Of a stretch of DNA of 37,316 nt, positions 1 through 6,483 are shown in pieces. Each line of letters starts with the position of its first letter. The stretch's first letter is position 1. Origin of the DNA: a virus. The stretch covers positions 1 to 37,316 of IMG/VR virus record IMGVR_UViG_3300025108_000160. One strand, given 5' to 3'. Position numbers and translations under genes: made by a program. Below the pieces are notes generated by a model. It did not search any database and was not told the origin of the DNA. It saw only the letters and a list, made by a program, of their open reading frames with translations.

Positions 1-170
1 ATATTCTCGCTTTAGAAGGCGACAACCCCGTCATTATTGACACTGAAGATGCTGACCACCTCAAGTACAAAGGTGAGCATCTTGTTCCTGTACTGGTTAA
101 TGCCGTGCAAGAGTTGACTGCTATGGTTAATGAGCTCAAGGCTGAAGTCGCTGCGCTTAAAAGTGCATAG
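1..170 (+). CDS. C-terminal end of a tail-fibre-like protein (partial, 5' end outside window)
   Basis: An open frame enters from the left edge (first full codon at base 3) and stops with TAG at 168-170, giving 55 residues. The end is a predicted amphipathic coiled coil (motifs HLVPVLVNAVQEL and ELKAEVAALKSA). This resembles the end of S74-type intramolecular chaperone domains, which cap and trim trimeric phage fibres and end in a 'LVPLLxxAxxEL' helix. The catalytic part of such a domain would lie upstream, outside the window. The fibre gene at the right edge lacks its C-terminus, so the two may be parts of one gene. The assignment rests on this short motif only. Confidence 0.6.
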   Translation, partial: ILALEGDNPVIIDTEDADHLKYKGEHLVPVLVNAVQELTAMVNELKAEVAALKSA

Positions 171-195
171 ACTTAAGTCATCTCGCTAAATCCCC

Positions 196-423
196 ATGTC
201 TACCGAAACACTTACTGCCGCAGAAATTGCTTCTAATTATTCTGCGGCTCTTGACAGCGTGACTCTGATCACTGAGTTAATGGCGCTTTCCTCGCGTGAT
301 GCTGATCAAGCAGCAACAGTCGCTCGCAATGTTGAGCACCTGGAGCTGATGGTTGCCAAGACCTATTGGAAAAAACAAGATCTTGCGCCTTTAAATGCCG
401 CAATTGAAGCAGGAAAAGCTTGA
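196..423 (+). CDS. Small hypothetical protein downstream of the fibre gene
   Basis: The 75-aa protein is mostly alpha-helical by composition, with an acidic N-terminal half and no cysteine, signal peptide or membrane segment. It starts with ATG 25 bp after the fibre-like stop and is followed 26 bp later by an intrinsic terminator, so it is probably the last gene of the tail operon. Small proteins in this position are sometimes fibre-assembly factors, but no motif shows that here. I do not recognise the family. Confidence 0.75.
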   Translation: MSTETLTAAEIASNYSAALDSVTLITELMALSSRDADQAATVARNVEHLELMVAKTYWKKQDLAPLNAAIEAGKA

Positions 424-449
424 TCAATTAGTAGCTGTTCTGTTATCAG

Positions 450-471
450 CCCCGTGTTACAGCGGGGTTTT
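450..471 (+). terminator. Intrinsic terminator after the tail operon
   Basis: CCCCG (450-454) pairs with CGGGG (463-467) across an 8-nt loop and is followed by TTTT (468-471). It lies between the 196-423 and 504-815 genes. The stem is short but all G-C. Confidence 0.7.
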
Positions 472-503
472 CCTACTACACTGTCAACACAAACTTTTTT
501 AGC

Positions 504-815
504 ATGGCAACTGTTTTTACCTGGGCTATTACTAATCTGGACCGCGAAACCGCTGACGGGTTTGTCTTTACTGCTCATTACACCGTGAGTGCGGCAGATG
601 ACGCCTATTCGTCTGGTGTTTACGGCAGTATCGGTTTTGAGCGTCCTGAAAACCTCGTTCCTTTTGCTGGTCTTACCGAAGAGATTGTGATTGGCTGGGT
701 GCAGGAAGCTATTGGCGGTGACGAGAAGGTTGCTGAAATCAAAGGAATTCTTCAAAAACAACTTGATGAGCAGCGCACACCAACCAAGGCTTCTGGCATG
801 CCATGGCCTTCCTAG
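504..815 (+). CDS. Conserved cyanophage-type hypothetical protein
   Basis: The 103-aa soluble protein opens MATVFTWAITNLDRE and contains the segment GSIGFERPENLVPF, followed by a helical tail ending in a Thr/Pro-rich stretch. I recognise it as a small family common in marine phages near the tail-fibre or virion-accessory region (I believe in the DUF7936 group, from memory). Its function is unknown. It has no signal peptide or membrane segment. Its 3' end overlaps the start of the next tiny membrane gene (803) by 13 bp. Confidence 0.8.
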   Translation: MATVFTWAITNLDRETADGFVFTAHYTVSAADDAYSSGVYGSIGFERPENLVPFAGLTEEIVIGWVQEAIGGDEKVAEIKGILQKQLDEQRTPTKASGMPWPS

Positions 816-892
816 TTATTGCGCTATGGGCAGGCGGGCTTTTCCTCGCCTACTGCCTTGTTTCCGCTAACGGACCTGGAGATTACTCATGA
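803..892 (+). CDS. 29-aa single-pass membrane peptide
   Basis: ATG at 803 lies inside the end of the previous gene, and the TGA at 890-892 overlaps the next ATG at 889 (ATGA). The product is one hydrophobic segment (about residues 2-21, AFLVIALWAGGLFLAYCLV) with a short polar tail. The overlaps at both ends and the absence of any other reading for this gap support a real gene. Small membrane peptides of this kind may affect lysis or the host envelope, but no function can be assigned. Confidence 0.6.
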   Translation: MAFLVIALWAGGLFLAYCLVSANGPGDYS

Positions 893-1077
893 AAAGACCC
901 GACCCAATGATCCCTAGCAAGCCTGGCGCGGAGGATATTGAAGTTCAAGCCAATAAACAGGCTTGGATTGAAGCTCTGTATAAATATGAGGGCCGGGACG
1001 ATAAGGACCATCCAATGCACGGTCTTTACACTGGCCTAATGAACAAGCATTACAACACGATGAGCATTGATGGCTAA
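889..1077 (+). CDS. Small charged hypothetical protein
   Basis: The 62-aa soluble protein is rich in charged residues, Tyr and Met, with a central helix (NKQAWIEALYKYEGRDD). Its start overlaps the upstream stop by ATGA, and its end overlaps the next ATG (1070) by 8 bp, so it sits in a chain of coupled genes. The family is not recognised. Confidence 0.75.
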   Translation: MKRPDPMIPSKPGAEDIEVQANKQAWIEALYKYEGRDDKDHPMHGLYTGLMNKHYNTMSIDG

Positions 1078-1198
1078 ACCCAGCGGTTCATCTGAGGTTG
1101 ATTTTGTCAAGGGCAAGCCCAAGAAAACACGTCAGGGTAATGGGAAGCATTCCAAACCGTCCCATGGGCGAAAGCCACTTAGAGGCCAAGGCAAGTAA
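1070..1198 (+). CDS. 42-aa highly basic small protein
   Basis: ATG at 1070 overlaps the previous gene by 8 bp and TAA is at 1196-1198. The product is Lys/Arg/Gly-rich with the motifs KGKPKKTRQGNGKHS and a C-terminal RGQGK. I recall very similar short basic proteins in T4-like cyanophages. Such charge suits nucleic-acid binding or packing in a virion, but that is inference. The stop lies inside the left arm of a hairpin in the leader of the next gene. Confidence 0.75.
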   Translation: MAKPSGSSEVDFVKGKPKKTRQGNGKHSKPSHGRKPLRGQGK

Positions 1199-1220
1199 GC
1201 TTTGAGTGGTTTTGCTTACT
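1194..1220 (+). promoter_or_regulatory. Leader hairpin before the beta-barrel gene
   Basis: AGTAAGC (1194-1200) and GCTTACT (1214-1220) form a perfect 7-bp inverted repeat with a 13-nt loop, ending 3 nt before the ATG at 1224. It would cover the ribosome-binding region of this gene. No U-run follows, so it is not a terminator. Confidence 0.45.
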
Positions 1221-1223
1221 CTC

Positions 1224-1583
1224 ATGATTAAGTCTTTTTCTTGCGCCGTTGCCGCTTTGGCTTTTGGCTCAGCTGCTGCTGTTGCTGGCCCCTACGTCAA
1301 CACTGAGGCTAACCTTGGCTGGTCTGGAACGGACTTCTCAGGCAGCGTTACTGATCTGCATTTGGGTTATGAGCACAGCGAAGGTGCTTACAATTTCTAT
1401 GTGCAGGGAGGTCCTGCAATTGTGCAGCCTGATGGTGGCGACTCCGACGTGGAATTTTCAGGCAAAATCGGTGGGTCGGTTGCCGCTAGCGAGAATTTCA
1501 GCTTTTACACCGAAATCTCTGGAATCACTGGCGACGATCAGAACTCCTACGGCGGCAAGCTTGGTGCTAAGTACAGTTTTTGA
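1224..1583 (+). CDS. Secreted outer-membrane beta-barrel-like protein
   Basis: The 119-aa product has a signal peptide (MIKSFSCAVAALAFGSAAAVA, cleavage near AVA-GP), then alternating polar/aromatic strands and a C-terminal aromatic residue (KLGAKYSF), typical of small eight-stranded porin-like barrels. ATG 1224 is preferred to an in-frame GTG at 1206 because it puts the signal peptide at the N-terminus. Close relatives are known to me from T4-like cyanophages and other marine phages. It could alter the host surface or superinfection, but this is unproven. It lies between a leader hairpin and a strong terminator, so it may be regulated as a single gene. Confidence 0.85.
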   Translation: MIKSFSCAVAALAFGSAAAVAGPYVNTEANLGWSGTDFSGSVTDLHLGYEHSEGAYNFYVQGGPAIVQPDGGDSDVEFSGKIGGSVAASENFSFYTEISGITGDDQNSYGGKLGAKYSF

Positions 1584-1623
1584 GCTAAAGTCCTAACGCC
1601 GGGCACGGCAAACACGGAGATGC

Positions 1624-1658
1624 ATTCCCTAGTAGCCTCACACTGCTAGGGAATTTTT
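1624..1658 (+). terminator. Strong intrinsic terminator abutting the next start codon
   Basis: ATTCCCTAGTAG (1624-1635) pairs with CTGCTAGGGAAT (1643-1654) over 12 positions with one G-T wobble, and T residues run to 1658. The ATG of the next gene begins at 1659, so its mRNA start region is fused to the terminator tail. Confidence 0.85.
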
Positions 1659-1895
1659 ATGCAAAAAGTTTTTAACACGCTTGCCGCCTTGTCGTTTGCA
1701 ATGTCTGGGGCGTTGGTAGGTGTAGGTTTCTACGCTGTCAGCAAGCTGCCAGAACTGAAACAACAAGCAATGGATGAGGCCAAGGCTCTTGTCGGTGAGC
1801 TAGTTTCTGGAGCGGTGACAGATGCAATGCCTGGGCAAGTCAAAGAGATGATCCCTGTATTGCCAACTGAAACCGGCCCTGCTTTACCTTTTTGA
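1659..1895 (+). CDS. Small membrane-anchored hypothetical protein
   Basis: The 78-aa product begins MQKVFNTLAALSFAMSG, with a hydrophobic segment at about residues 8-28, then a helical stretch and a Pro-rich end (GPALPF). It resembles a short N-terminally anchored protein seen in cyanomyovirus structural clusters, whose role is unknown. The ATG directly follows the U-tract of a terminator, so there is no room for a Shine-Dalgarno site outside the hairpin. The stop overlaps the next ATG (TGATG). Confidence 0.8.
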   Translation: MQKVFNTLAALSFAMSGALVGVGFYAVSKLPELKQQAMDEAKALVGELVSGAVTDAMPGQVKEMIPVLPTETGPALPF

Positions 1896-2125
1896 TGTCA
1901 GATCTGATCAACTCTCCGTCCCATTACAACCAAGGCCGCGTCGAAGCTATTGACGTTATTGAGGACTCAGTTAGGGACGCTGATGATGCTGTCAGCGGCT
2001 ACCTGCTGGGTCAGACGCTCAAGTACTTACTGAGGATGTGGCATAAGGGTGACGCGCTCCAGGACGCGGGCAAGGCTAGTTGGTACTTGGATCGTCTAAT
2101 TGCAAGATTGCAGGGTCATGCCTGA
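1895..2125 (+). CDS. DUF3310 family protein
   Basis: The 76-aa protein carries the DUF3310 pattern: an N-terminal SPSHYNQG, then EAIDVIED, then GQTLKYLLRMWHKG and a final KASWYLDRLI helix. The family is widespread in phages. It is sometimes labelled a nucleotide kinase, but no nucleotide-binding loop is visible here, so its role is open. ATG 1895 overlaps the previous TGA; a TTG one codon earlier is less likely. Confidence 0.88.
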   Translation: MSDLINSPSHYNQGRVEAIDVIEDSVRDADDAVSGYLLGQTLKYLLRMWHKGDALQDAGKASWYLDRLIARLQGHA

Positions 2126-2846
2126 AGTCCGCACTATTGGGATCAATTCTCCTGGGATCCCAGAGTTGCGGGTTTGGATGACGCCAGGGAGCACAGCGAT
2201 TCCAGAAGCACCGCCTGTCACGTTGCAGCTAGGCGTTCCAATCGTTCAAGTGCCTGGTTGTGTTGAGGCGAACCAAGACAACAGTAAGTCTGGAACGTTG
2301 ATCATTGATGATCCCAGAAGCGCCCAGACGTATTGCGATGGGACGATGCCAAGCTTTGATCCGCTGGATTACAGAGCTGAGGATTTAACTTTTACGCCTA
2401 ACGCTCAATTACCTTCTGTTGGTTCTCCTGAGGAGCCATTGCCTCCACCGTCGATCACGCTTCCACCGATTAAGCCGGTAACGAAGGAAGATAAAGACTT
2501 GCGCTGTCCTCCGCTTAGAGCAAAGGAGGTGGGTACGTTGGTCCAAGACGGTCAAAAGCGTATATCTGGTTATGAAGTGAAAGAGGATAAATGCGTGACA
2601 ATTTACGAAGAAGTGCCTTTAGGCGTTCAGGTTATTGCAGCGGTGCCAACTTTGCCGCAAGTAACTAAGACTGGTGGAATTGCGTTTGTTGCCACTTCAA
2701 TGGCTATTGCAACTCCATTCCTTATCAAGCTGGTCAAGCCAACGGTTAAGAAGGTGATGAAAAAGGTGCAGAAGATCCTTACTAAGAAGACTAAGGTTTT
2801 GTCTGTGTCTGAGCGCCAGAAAGCTCAGCGGGCATCACGGAAGTGA
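2118..2846 (+). CDS. Cyanophage virion-like protein, Pro-rich with C-terminal hydrophobic/basic region
   Basis: The 242-aa protein starts MPEVRTIGINSPGIPELRV. It has a Pro-rich middle (about residues 115-145), conserved Cys residues (PGCVEA, TYCDG, LRCPP, DKCVT), one hydrophobic helix (about 190-210) and a very basic tail. This layout matches a structural protein family of T4-like cyanophages that I recognise by N-terminus and domain order. ATG 2118 is chosen because those proteins begin there; it overlaps the DUF3310 gene by 8 bp. The 3' end overlaps the convergent minus-strand gene by 56 bp. Confidence 0.82.
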   Translation: MPEVRTIGINSPGIPELRVWMTPGSTAIPEAPPVTLQLGVPIVQVPGCVEANQDNSKSGTLIIDDPRSAQTYCDGTMPSFDPLDYRAEDLTFTPNAQLPSVGSPEEPLPPPSITLPPIKPVTKEDKDLRCPPLRAKEVGTLVQDGQKRISGYEVKEDKCVTIYEEVPLGVQVIAAVPTLPQVTKTGGIAFVATSMAIATPFLIKLVKPTVKKVMKKVQKILTKKTKVLSVSERQKAQRASRK

Positions 2847-3489
2847 TCTTGTGCTTATGGGGAAGGACTTGGCCTGGTTTAGGTCTGAGAATCACGTCAG
2901 CGCAGACCGAGTAGTAGGGAGAGCGCGGATGGAACTCAATGCCTTTCTGTTTTAACTCTCCACAGTTCTTGAGTCTTGCAATCTCAAAGTCAAGCCGTTT
3001 ATTGGCAAGATGTTGCTCTTGCAATGCGATTTGAGCGTCAGCAGCTTCTTTGCAGCGAGCCTGCAAACCTCCATCAAGAGGGATCGTTAATTGCAAGGCA
3101 AGCCCGCCTGACCAGTTGTGCGAATCTTTCTGGCCACTTCTTGTTGGCATTGAATAAAGGACGGATCCTGGATTATCCGGTAACCCATCGTCATCAAGAT
3201 CAGAAAGGTCATATACAGGCTCATCAAAATAAGCCTCGTACGGTAGCTGCCAGGATTGGGAACGATTGACATATGGGCTAAACGTCAGAGTTGGACCTTG
3301 GCATTGAATGCCGCCGCCGTAAGTGTTTTGTATGGCGTTACCGTTCATGATTTGCACGGCTTGATTTGTGACGCTTCCTGAGCTGGTTGCTGTTGGAGCG
3401 GCAGTAGCGGATACGCCTCCAATTGTTTCAGCGTTTACTGGAGCGAAAAGTATTACTGAGAGAAGACCGAGACAGTATCTGTAATGGAT
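2791..3489 (-). CDS. Secreted virion-like protein with no canonical start codon near its signal peptide
   Basis: The frame encodes a signal peptide (h-region CLGLLSVILFAPVNA) followed by AETIGGVSATA, CQGPTLTFSP, a DLDDDG calcium-like loop, and a helical region KRLDFEIARLKNCGEL. It matches a cyanomyovirus structural protein family. No ATG, GTG or TTG lies in frame close before the signal peptide. The nearest upstream are TTG and ATG (3624) deep inside the neighbouring gene. I placed the start at an ATC (3489) giving n-region HYRYC; this is a guess. An atypical start, coupling from the upstream gene (stop at 3453) or a sequence error are all possible. Confidence 0.7.
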   Translation of the reverse strand: MHYRYCLGLLSVILFAPVNAETIGGVSATAAPTATSSGSVTNQAVQIMNGNAIQNTYGGGIQCQGPTLTFSPYVNRSQSWQLPYEAYFDEPVYDLSDLDDDGLPDNPGSVLYSMPTRSGQKDSHNWSGGLALQLTIPLDGGLQARCKEAADAQIALQEQHLANKRLDFEIARLKNCGELKQKGIEFHPRSPYYSVCADVILRPKPGQVLPHKHKITSVMPAELSGAQTQTKP

Positions 3490-3851
3490 TCGACTTCTGT
3501 GGTGCGTTGAACTGTGGTTACGTTCGACAGTCCAGGACCGGAATAGGTTTCTACGAATTGGAATGCTGCTCCTGGTGTGACAAGTGTCCAATTGGGCTTC
3601 TGTCCTGTTTTGAGTGCCTTCCATGAATCAACAGTTGTTGTTCCTGGGGTCATGCTTGACCCTGAATGTTGAACGTTTTGACCAGATACAGAGTATTGCC
3701 AACCGGTGGCATAGTCTTCACTGACAATTGTCTCAGTGACTTTTGATTTGGTCTCAGTGTGAGAGGTCATGCTGCCACTGCTGAAATTTGGAACAACAGG
3801 GACAGCATTGGCGGTTGGAGCAAGCAGAAGCAAAAGCAGTAAGGCTCGCAT
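3453..3851 (-). CDS. Secreted cyanophage virion-like protein
   Basis: The 132-aa product has a signal peptide (MRALLLLLLLAPTANA) followed by VPVVPNFSSGSMTSHTE. The rest is Ser/Thr-rich and probably beta-structured, ending TDTVSVFSQ. It resembles a family found beside the neighbouring two secreted proteins in T4-like cyanophages. The start is the ATG at 3851, which overlaps the upstream stop (TGATG). A GTG just before is less likely. Its end overlaps the signal-peptide region of the downstream gene in another frame. Confidence 0.83.
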   Translation of the reverse strand: MRALLLLLLLAPTANAVPVVPNFSSGSMTSHTETKSKVTETIVSEDYATGWQYSVSGQNVQHSGSSMTPGTTTVDSWKALKTGQKPNWTLVTPGAAFQFVETYSGPGLSNVTTVQRTTEVESITDTVSVFSQ

Positions 3852-4339
3852 CACTTCACCGTGAGTTCAGTGACAAATTGACCAATGGCCAGGGTGTTTG
3901 CGCCTCCACCCGTAATCGTCATTGCCCCTGTGGGGCTAATGGTCCCGGCTAAGGTGCCGAGCGTCCCAGCAGCAGTGCTTTGGACACTGCCAAAGTTTGC
4001 AGCTGTTCCAGTCGTTACGGCTGAGGTTGGGACGACATCAGCTTGTGTGTATGACTGACTAAAGCTGAACGCAGCACCTGGCGTGTCCTGAGTGGCAGCA
4101 ATAGTTCCTGGAGTGTAAACACCGCTTGTAATAGTCCCTGCCGAGACAGTGTTTGCAGTGGTGCCATCTGTTGTATCGATGTTTGAACCACTAATGCTGA
4201 ATGTGCTGCCAATGCGTTCTGCGGTCGTCACCGCTCCACCAACCTGAAGCGAAATGGAGCTTTGGATTTTATGGCTGAGATCAGCGTGAGCTGCTGGAGC
4301 AAAACTCAACGCAATCGCTAAAAATGCTAGACGTTTCAT
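3851..4339 (-). CDS. Secreted Thr/Gly-rich cyanophage virion-like protein
   Basis: The 162-aa product has a signal peptide (MKRLAFLAIALSFAPAAHA) and then a low-charge Thr/Ser/Gly/Ala-rich body with repeated beta-type segments, ending TELTVK. Composition and ends match a family I recognise from cyanomyovirus structural clusters. Both ends overlap neighbours (ATGA with the upstream gene, TGATG with the downstream gene), so the four minus-strand genes form one operon. Its precise role is unknown. Confidence 0.83.
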   Translation of the reverse strand: MKRLAFLAIALSFAPAAHADLSHKIQSSISLQVGGAVTTAERIGSTFSISGSNIDTTDGTTANTVSAGTITSGVYTPGTIAATQDTPGAAFSFSQSYTQADVVPTSAVTTGTAANFGSVQSTAAGTLGTLAGTISPTGAMTITGGGANTLAIGQFVTELTVK

Positions 4340-4602
4340 TTCGTTGAAGGCGTCTTGGTAAGTGGTTCGATTTTAGGCGGTGTTTTCTTCTGTTGATTGG
4401 CGGTTTTACGTTCAATACCAAAGCTTGCCATTGCGCCAGTCAGAAGACTGGCCACAAAAGTATTGTCCATTTTCATCTGAGGGAAGAACCCTAAATAAGA
4501 AACGGTCAATAATGTTGCGCTCCAAACCAAAACAGCGCATTTGACAAGATCTGCAACTGAGACGCCTTCTTTCTCGTCGTGATTTTCCTGTGGGTCTGCC
4601 AT
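4336..4602 (-). CDS. Small two-helix membrane protein, holin-like
   Basis: ATG 4602 gives 88 aa starting MADPQENHDEKEG. There are two hydrophobic segments (about residues 19-38 and 46-62) and a basic, Pro/Lys-rich tail. Two helices with a charged tail fit a class II holin, and a peptidase gene lies 0.6 kb away on the other strand, but the family is also known to me only as a conserved cyanophage membrane protein. A TTG at 4617 could extend it. It is the first gene of the minus-strand operon and diverges from the gene at 4625. Confidence 0.75.
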   Translation of the reverse strand: MADPQENHDEKEGVSVADLVKCAVLVWSATLLTVSYLGFFPQMKMDNTFVASLLTGAMASFGIERKTANQQKKTPPKIEPLTKTPSTK

Positions 4603-4624
4603 GATGAATTGACGCAATTGGTCG

Positions 4625-4879
4625 ATGGTGGTTGAAGTCTTTGCTGCTGTTGCTGGAGCGTCGATCGGGGTTGCCGGTCTAGGGATTGTTGGCGCGAACC
4701 GTCAAAACCAAACAGGTCGTGATTCGCTGGTGAGGCTGACTTCAGCTGTTGATAATTTAGCCACCAGGATGGACGTTCTTCACTCTGACCTAAGGCTGAG
4801 AGATCAGGAGATTTTTGCTCGGATCAGTGAGCTAGAACGTTGTGTTGCACGGCTTGAGGGCCATAGCGATCGGAACTAG
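4625..4879 (+). CDS. N-anchored coiled-coil protein
   Basis: The 84-aa protein has a Gly/Ala-rich hydrophobic N-terminus (VFAAVAGASIGVAGLGIVG, residues 5-23) and a long coiled coil (about 38-80: DNLATRMDVLHSDLRLR...). It resembles a small cyanophage family beginning with the same hydrophobic pattern and a GRDSLxRLTxAVDNLA segment. Only 22 bp separate its ATG from that of the divergent gene, so both promoters must lie inside coding sequence. Function unknown. Confidence 0.8.
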   Translation: MVVEVFAAVAGASIGVAGLGIVGANRQNQTGRDSLVRLTSAVDNLATRMDVLHSDLRLRDQEIFARISELERCVARLEGHSDRN

Positions 4880-4903
4880 ACTTTCGTCAACAGCAAGAGC
4901 ATC

Positions 4904-5077
4904 ATGGTGTTTCTCGTTCGTCCGATCTTGTTCTCGTTTCTGAAGAGCAAGGCAGTTAAAAGGTTGATCGTTGACTTGTTGACGGCTTACGCCAAGACCA
5001 CGGACAACACTGTTGACGACCAAGTTGTCACATTTGTCGAGAAAAATCTATTCCCTGAGATCAGGGTCGAGCAATGA
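4904..5077 (+). CDS. 57-aa conserved small protein
   Basis: ATG 4904 to TGA 5077 encodes MVFLVRPILFSFLKSK, a hydrophobic/basic N-terminal helix, then KRLIVDLLTAYAKTTDN and an acidic end. I recall short cyanophage proteins with the same opening. Its stop overlaps the next start (ATGA at 5074-5077). It lies in a run of small membrane-active genes before the peptidase gene. Function unknown; a role in lysis is only suggested by context. Confidence 0.75.
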   Translation: MVFLVRPILFSFLKSKAVKRLIVDLLTAYAKTTDNTVDDQVVTFVEKNLFPEIRVEQ

Positions 5078-5232
5078 GACCTGATCCCGCTTGGGTGCTA
5101 GTTAGCGGGTTTTTTGTTTTGGGGACTCTGGTCGCTGTTGTCATTGGAGGCGGTGGGTTTCTATTCCTTAGCGGTTTTCACGCTGGGGCTTTGTCCAGAC
5201 CTGAATGCCCTAAACCTGCGTTGAGAAAATGA
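5074..5232 (+). CDS. 52-aa single-pass membrane protein
   Basis: ATG 5074 overlaps the upstream stop, and TGA 5230-5232 overlaps the peptidase ATG at 5229. The product has one long hydrophobic Gly-rich segment (about residues 7-34) and a Pro-rich, basic C-terminus with one Cys. One transmembrane helix next to an endolysin-like gene is compatible with a spanin or accessory holin, but there is no lipobox and no defining motif. Confidence 0.7.
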   Translation: MRPDPAWVLVSGFFVLGTLVAVVIGGGGFLFLSGFHAGALSRPECPKPALRK

Positions 5233-5939
5233 ATCGGTATTTCATGGCTTTAACACTGCTGCCTTTTTTCACTCACTTCAGACCGGGAAACCCCCATCAG
5301 CTAGCAGCGATTAAAGAGCTAGAAGATGCTTTGCCTGAGGAGCTACTGCGAGAGGACGTGGCTTGGTTTGAAGCTTGGAAGGAAAGCGGAATAGCGCAGC
5401 AAACCCATGTGCCCTACTTCCATCAGTTAGATAACAAAAGCGGCAGGGGTTATAGAGAATGCTTCAGCTCTTCTGCTGCGATGGTCGCTGCTTTTTATGG
5501 AAAGGTAAAAACAGATGATCAGTACAACAGGATTAGGGAACGGTTTGGCGACACAACAAGCATTGACGCTCAAGTTCGTGCGTTGAGAAGTTTGGGTTTA
5601 CATGCTGAATTTCGTCAAGACGGTGATGCAAGCTTGATTGAAGCTGAGTTGTCAGCAGGTCGTCCGGTCATTGTGGGCTGGCTTCATCACGGTGACATGA
5701 GTAGAGGCGAACCACCAATGTGCGACAGCTATGGTTGCGGCCATTACAGCGTTTTGGTGGGGTTCGATAAAGATGATTGGATTATGCACGACCCAAGAGG
5801 CTTGCCAGATATTGAGAAGGGACATCACTCAAGCCGTTATGGAGGAAAGAACGCAAAGGTGTCACGTCAAGCGTTCCAGATGCGTTGGGAAGCTGAGGGG
5901 CCTGGAACAGGCTGGCTCATTTTGGTTGATGATGAGTAA
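5229..5939 (+). CDS. C39-like papain-fold cysteine peptidase, possible endolysin
   Basis: The 236-aa protein has a hydrophobic N-terminus (residues 5-16), then a Peptidase_C39_2-like domain: VPYFHQ with Gln66 (oxyanion), ECFSSSAAM with Cys79 (nucleophile), GHYSVLVGF with His172 and MHDPRG with Asp188. All catalytic positions are present. Related proteins are common in cyanophages and are usually annotated as peptidase or cell-wall hydrolase. The neighbouring small membrane genes fit a lysis role, which is inference. It is translationally coupled to the upstream gene. Confidence 0.83.
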   Translation: MNRYFMALTLLPFFTHFRPGNPHQLAAIKELEDALPEELLREDVAWFEAWKESGIAQQTHVPYFHQLDNKSGRGYRECFSSSAAMVAAFYGKVKTDDQYNRIRERFGDTTSIDAQVRALRSLGLHAEFRQDGDASLIEAELSAGRPVIVGWLHHGDMSRGEPPMCDSYGCGHYSVLVGFDKDDWIMHDPRGLPDIEKGHHSSRYGGKNAKVSRQAFQMRWEAEGPGTGWLILVDDE

Positions 5940-5961
5940 GCTGGCGTTTTAACTGGCTTGT

Positions 5962-6483
5962 ATGGCGGTTTTGTGCGATTGGGAGATTAGGTCTCTTTGC
6001 GATAGCCATCAACTGGTTTGGCCTTTCGCTCCAGAATTATTGAACCCAGCAAGCTTGGACCTTCGCCTTGGTCATCGATTAATGATCGAGGTTTCAGACA
6101 AAAGAGAATTGATCGAAATTGATATATCGGACAGGACGGAAGAAGATCCTTATTACCTAGCGCCTAGTGAATTTGTACTAGCTGAGACGATTGAGACGTT
6201 TAATCTGCCTGATGACATCTCGGCTCAGTTCGTCTTGAAGTCAAGCCGCGCTAGGGAGGGGCTAAATCATTTGTTAGCTGGTTGGTGCGATCCAGGTTGG
6301 CACGGAAGCAAGCTGACGCTTGAATTGACTAATGAGCGCCGGTATCACGGCTTGCATCTGTATCCCAATCTGAAGATTGGCCAGATGGTGTTTCACAGGA
6401 TGAGCAACGTTCCAGACATTAGTTATGCGGTGACAGGCAATTACAACAACCATTTACGGGTCATGCCGTCTGTTGCTGCCTAA
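5962..6483 (+). CDS. dcd: dCTP deaminase-like enzyme (Dcd/dUTPase superfamily)
   Basis: The 173-aa protein has the trimeric Dcd/dUTPase fold signatures: NPASLDLRLG (28-37), KSSRAREG (93-100, matching the Ser/Arg pair of GRSSLAR), WCDPGW (108-113) and KLTLELTN with Glu121 at the catalytic position of dCTP deaminase. It should convert dCTP to dUTP, feeding dTTP synthesis, although a bifunctional or regulatory form cannot be excluded. It is the only nucleotide-metabolism gene in the window. No thymidylate synthase or ribonucleotide reductase is present. Its stop overlaps the next ATG (TAATG). Confidence 0.9.
   Translation: MAVLCDWEIRSLCDSHQLVWPFAPELLNPASLDLRLGHRLMIEVSDKRELIEIDISDRTEEDPYYLAPSEFVLAETIETFNLPDDISAQFVLKSSRAREGLNHLLAGWCDPGWHGSKLTLELTNERRYHGLHLYPNLKIGQMVFHRMSNVPDISYAVTGNYNNHLRVMPSVAA

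Noticed and set aside
363-761. 132-aa open frame on the minus strand
   Set aside because: It lies antisense to the 196 and 504 genes and across a terminator, and its composition is not protein-like (no motif, scattered Cys and His).
2835-2846. TCAC-GGAA-GTGA hairpin at a convergent junction, possible bidirectional terminator
   Set aside because: Only a 4-bp stem with no U-run on either strand; the stop codon TGA alone explains part of it.
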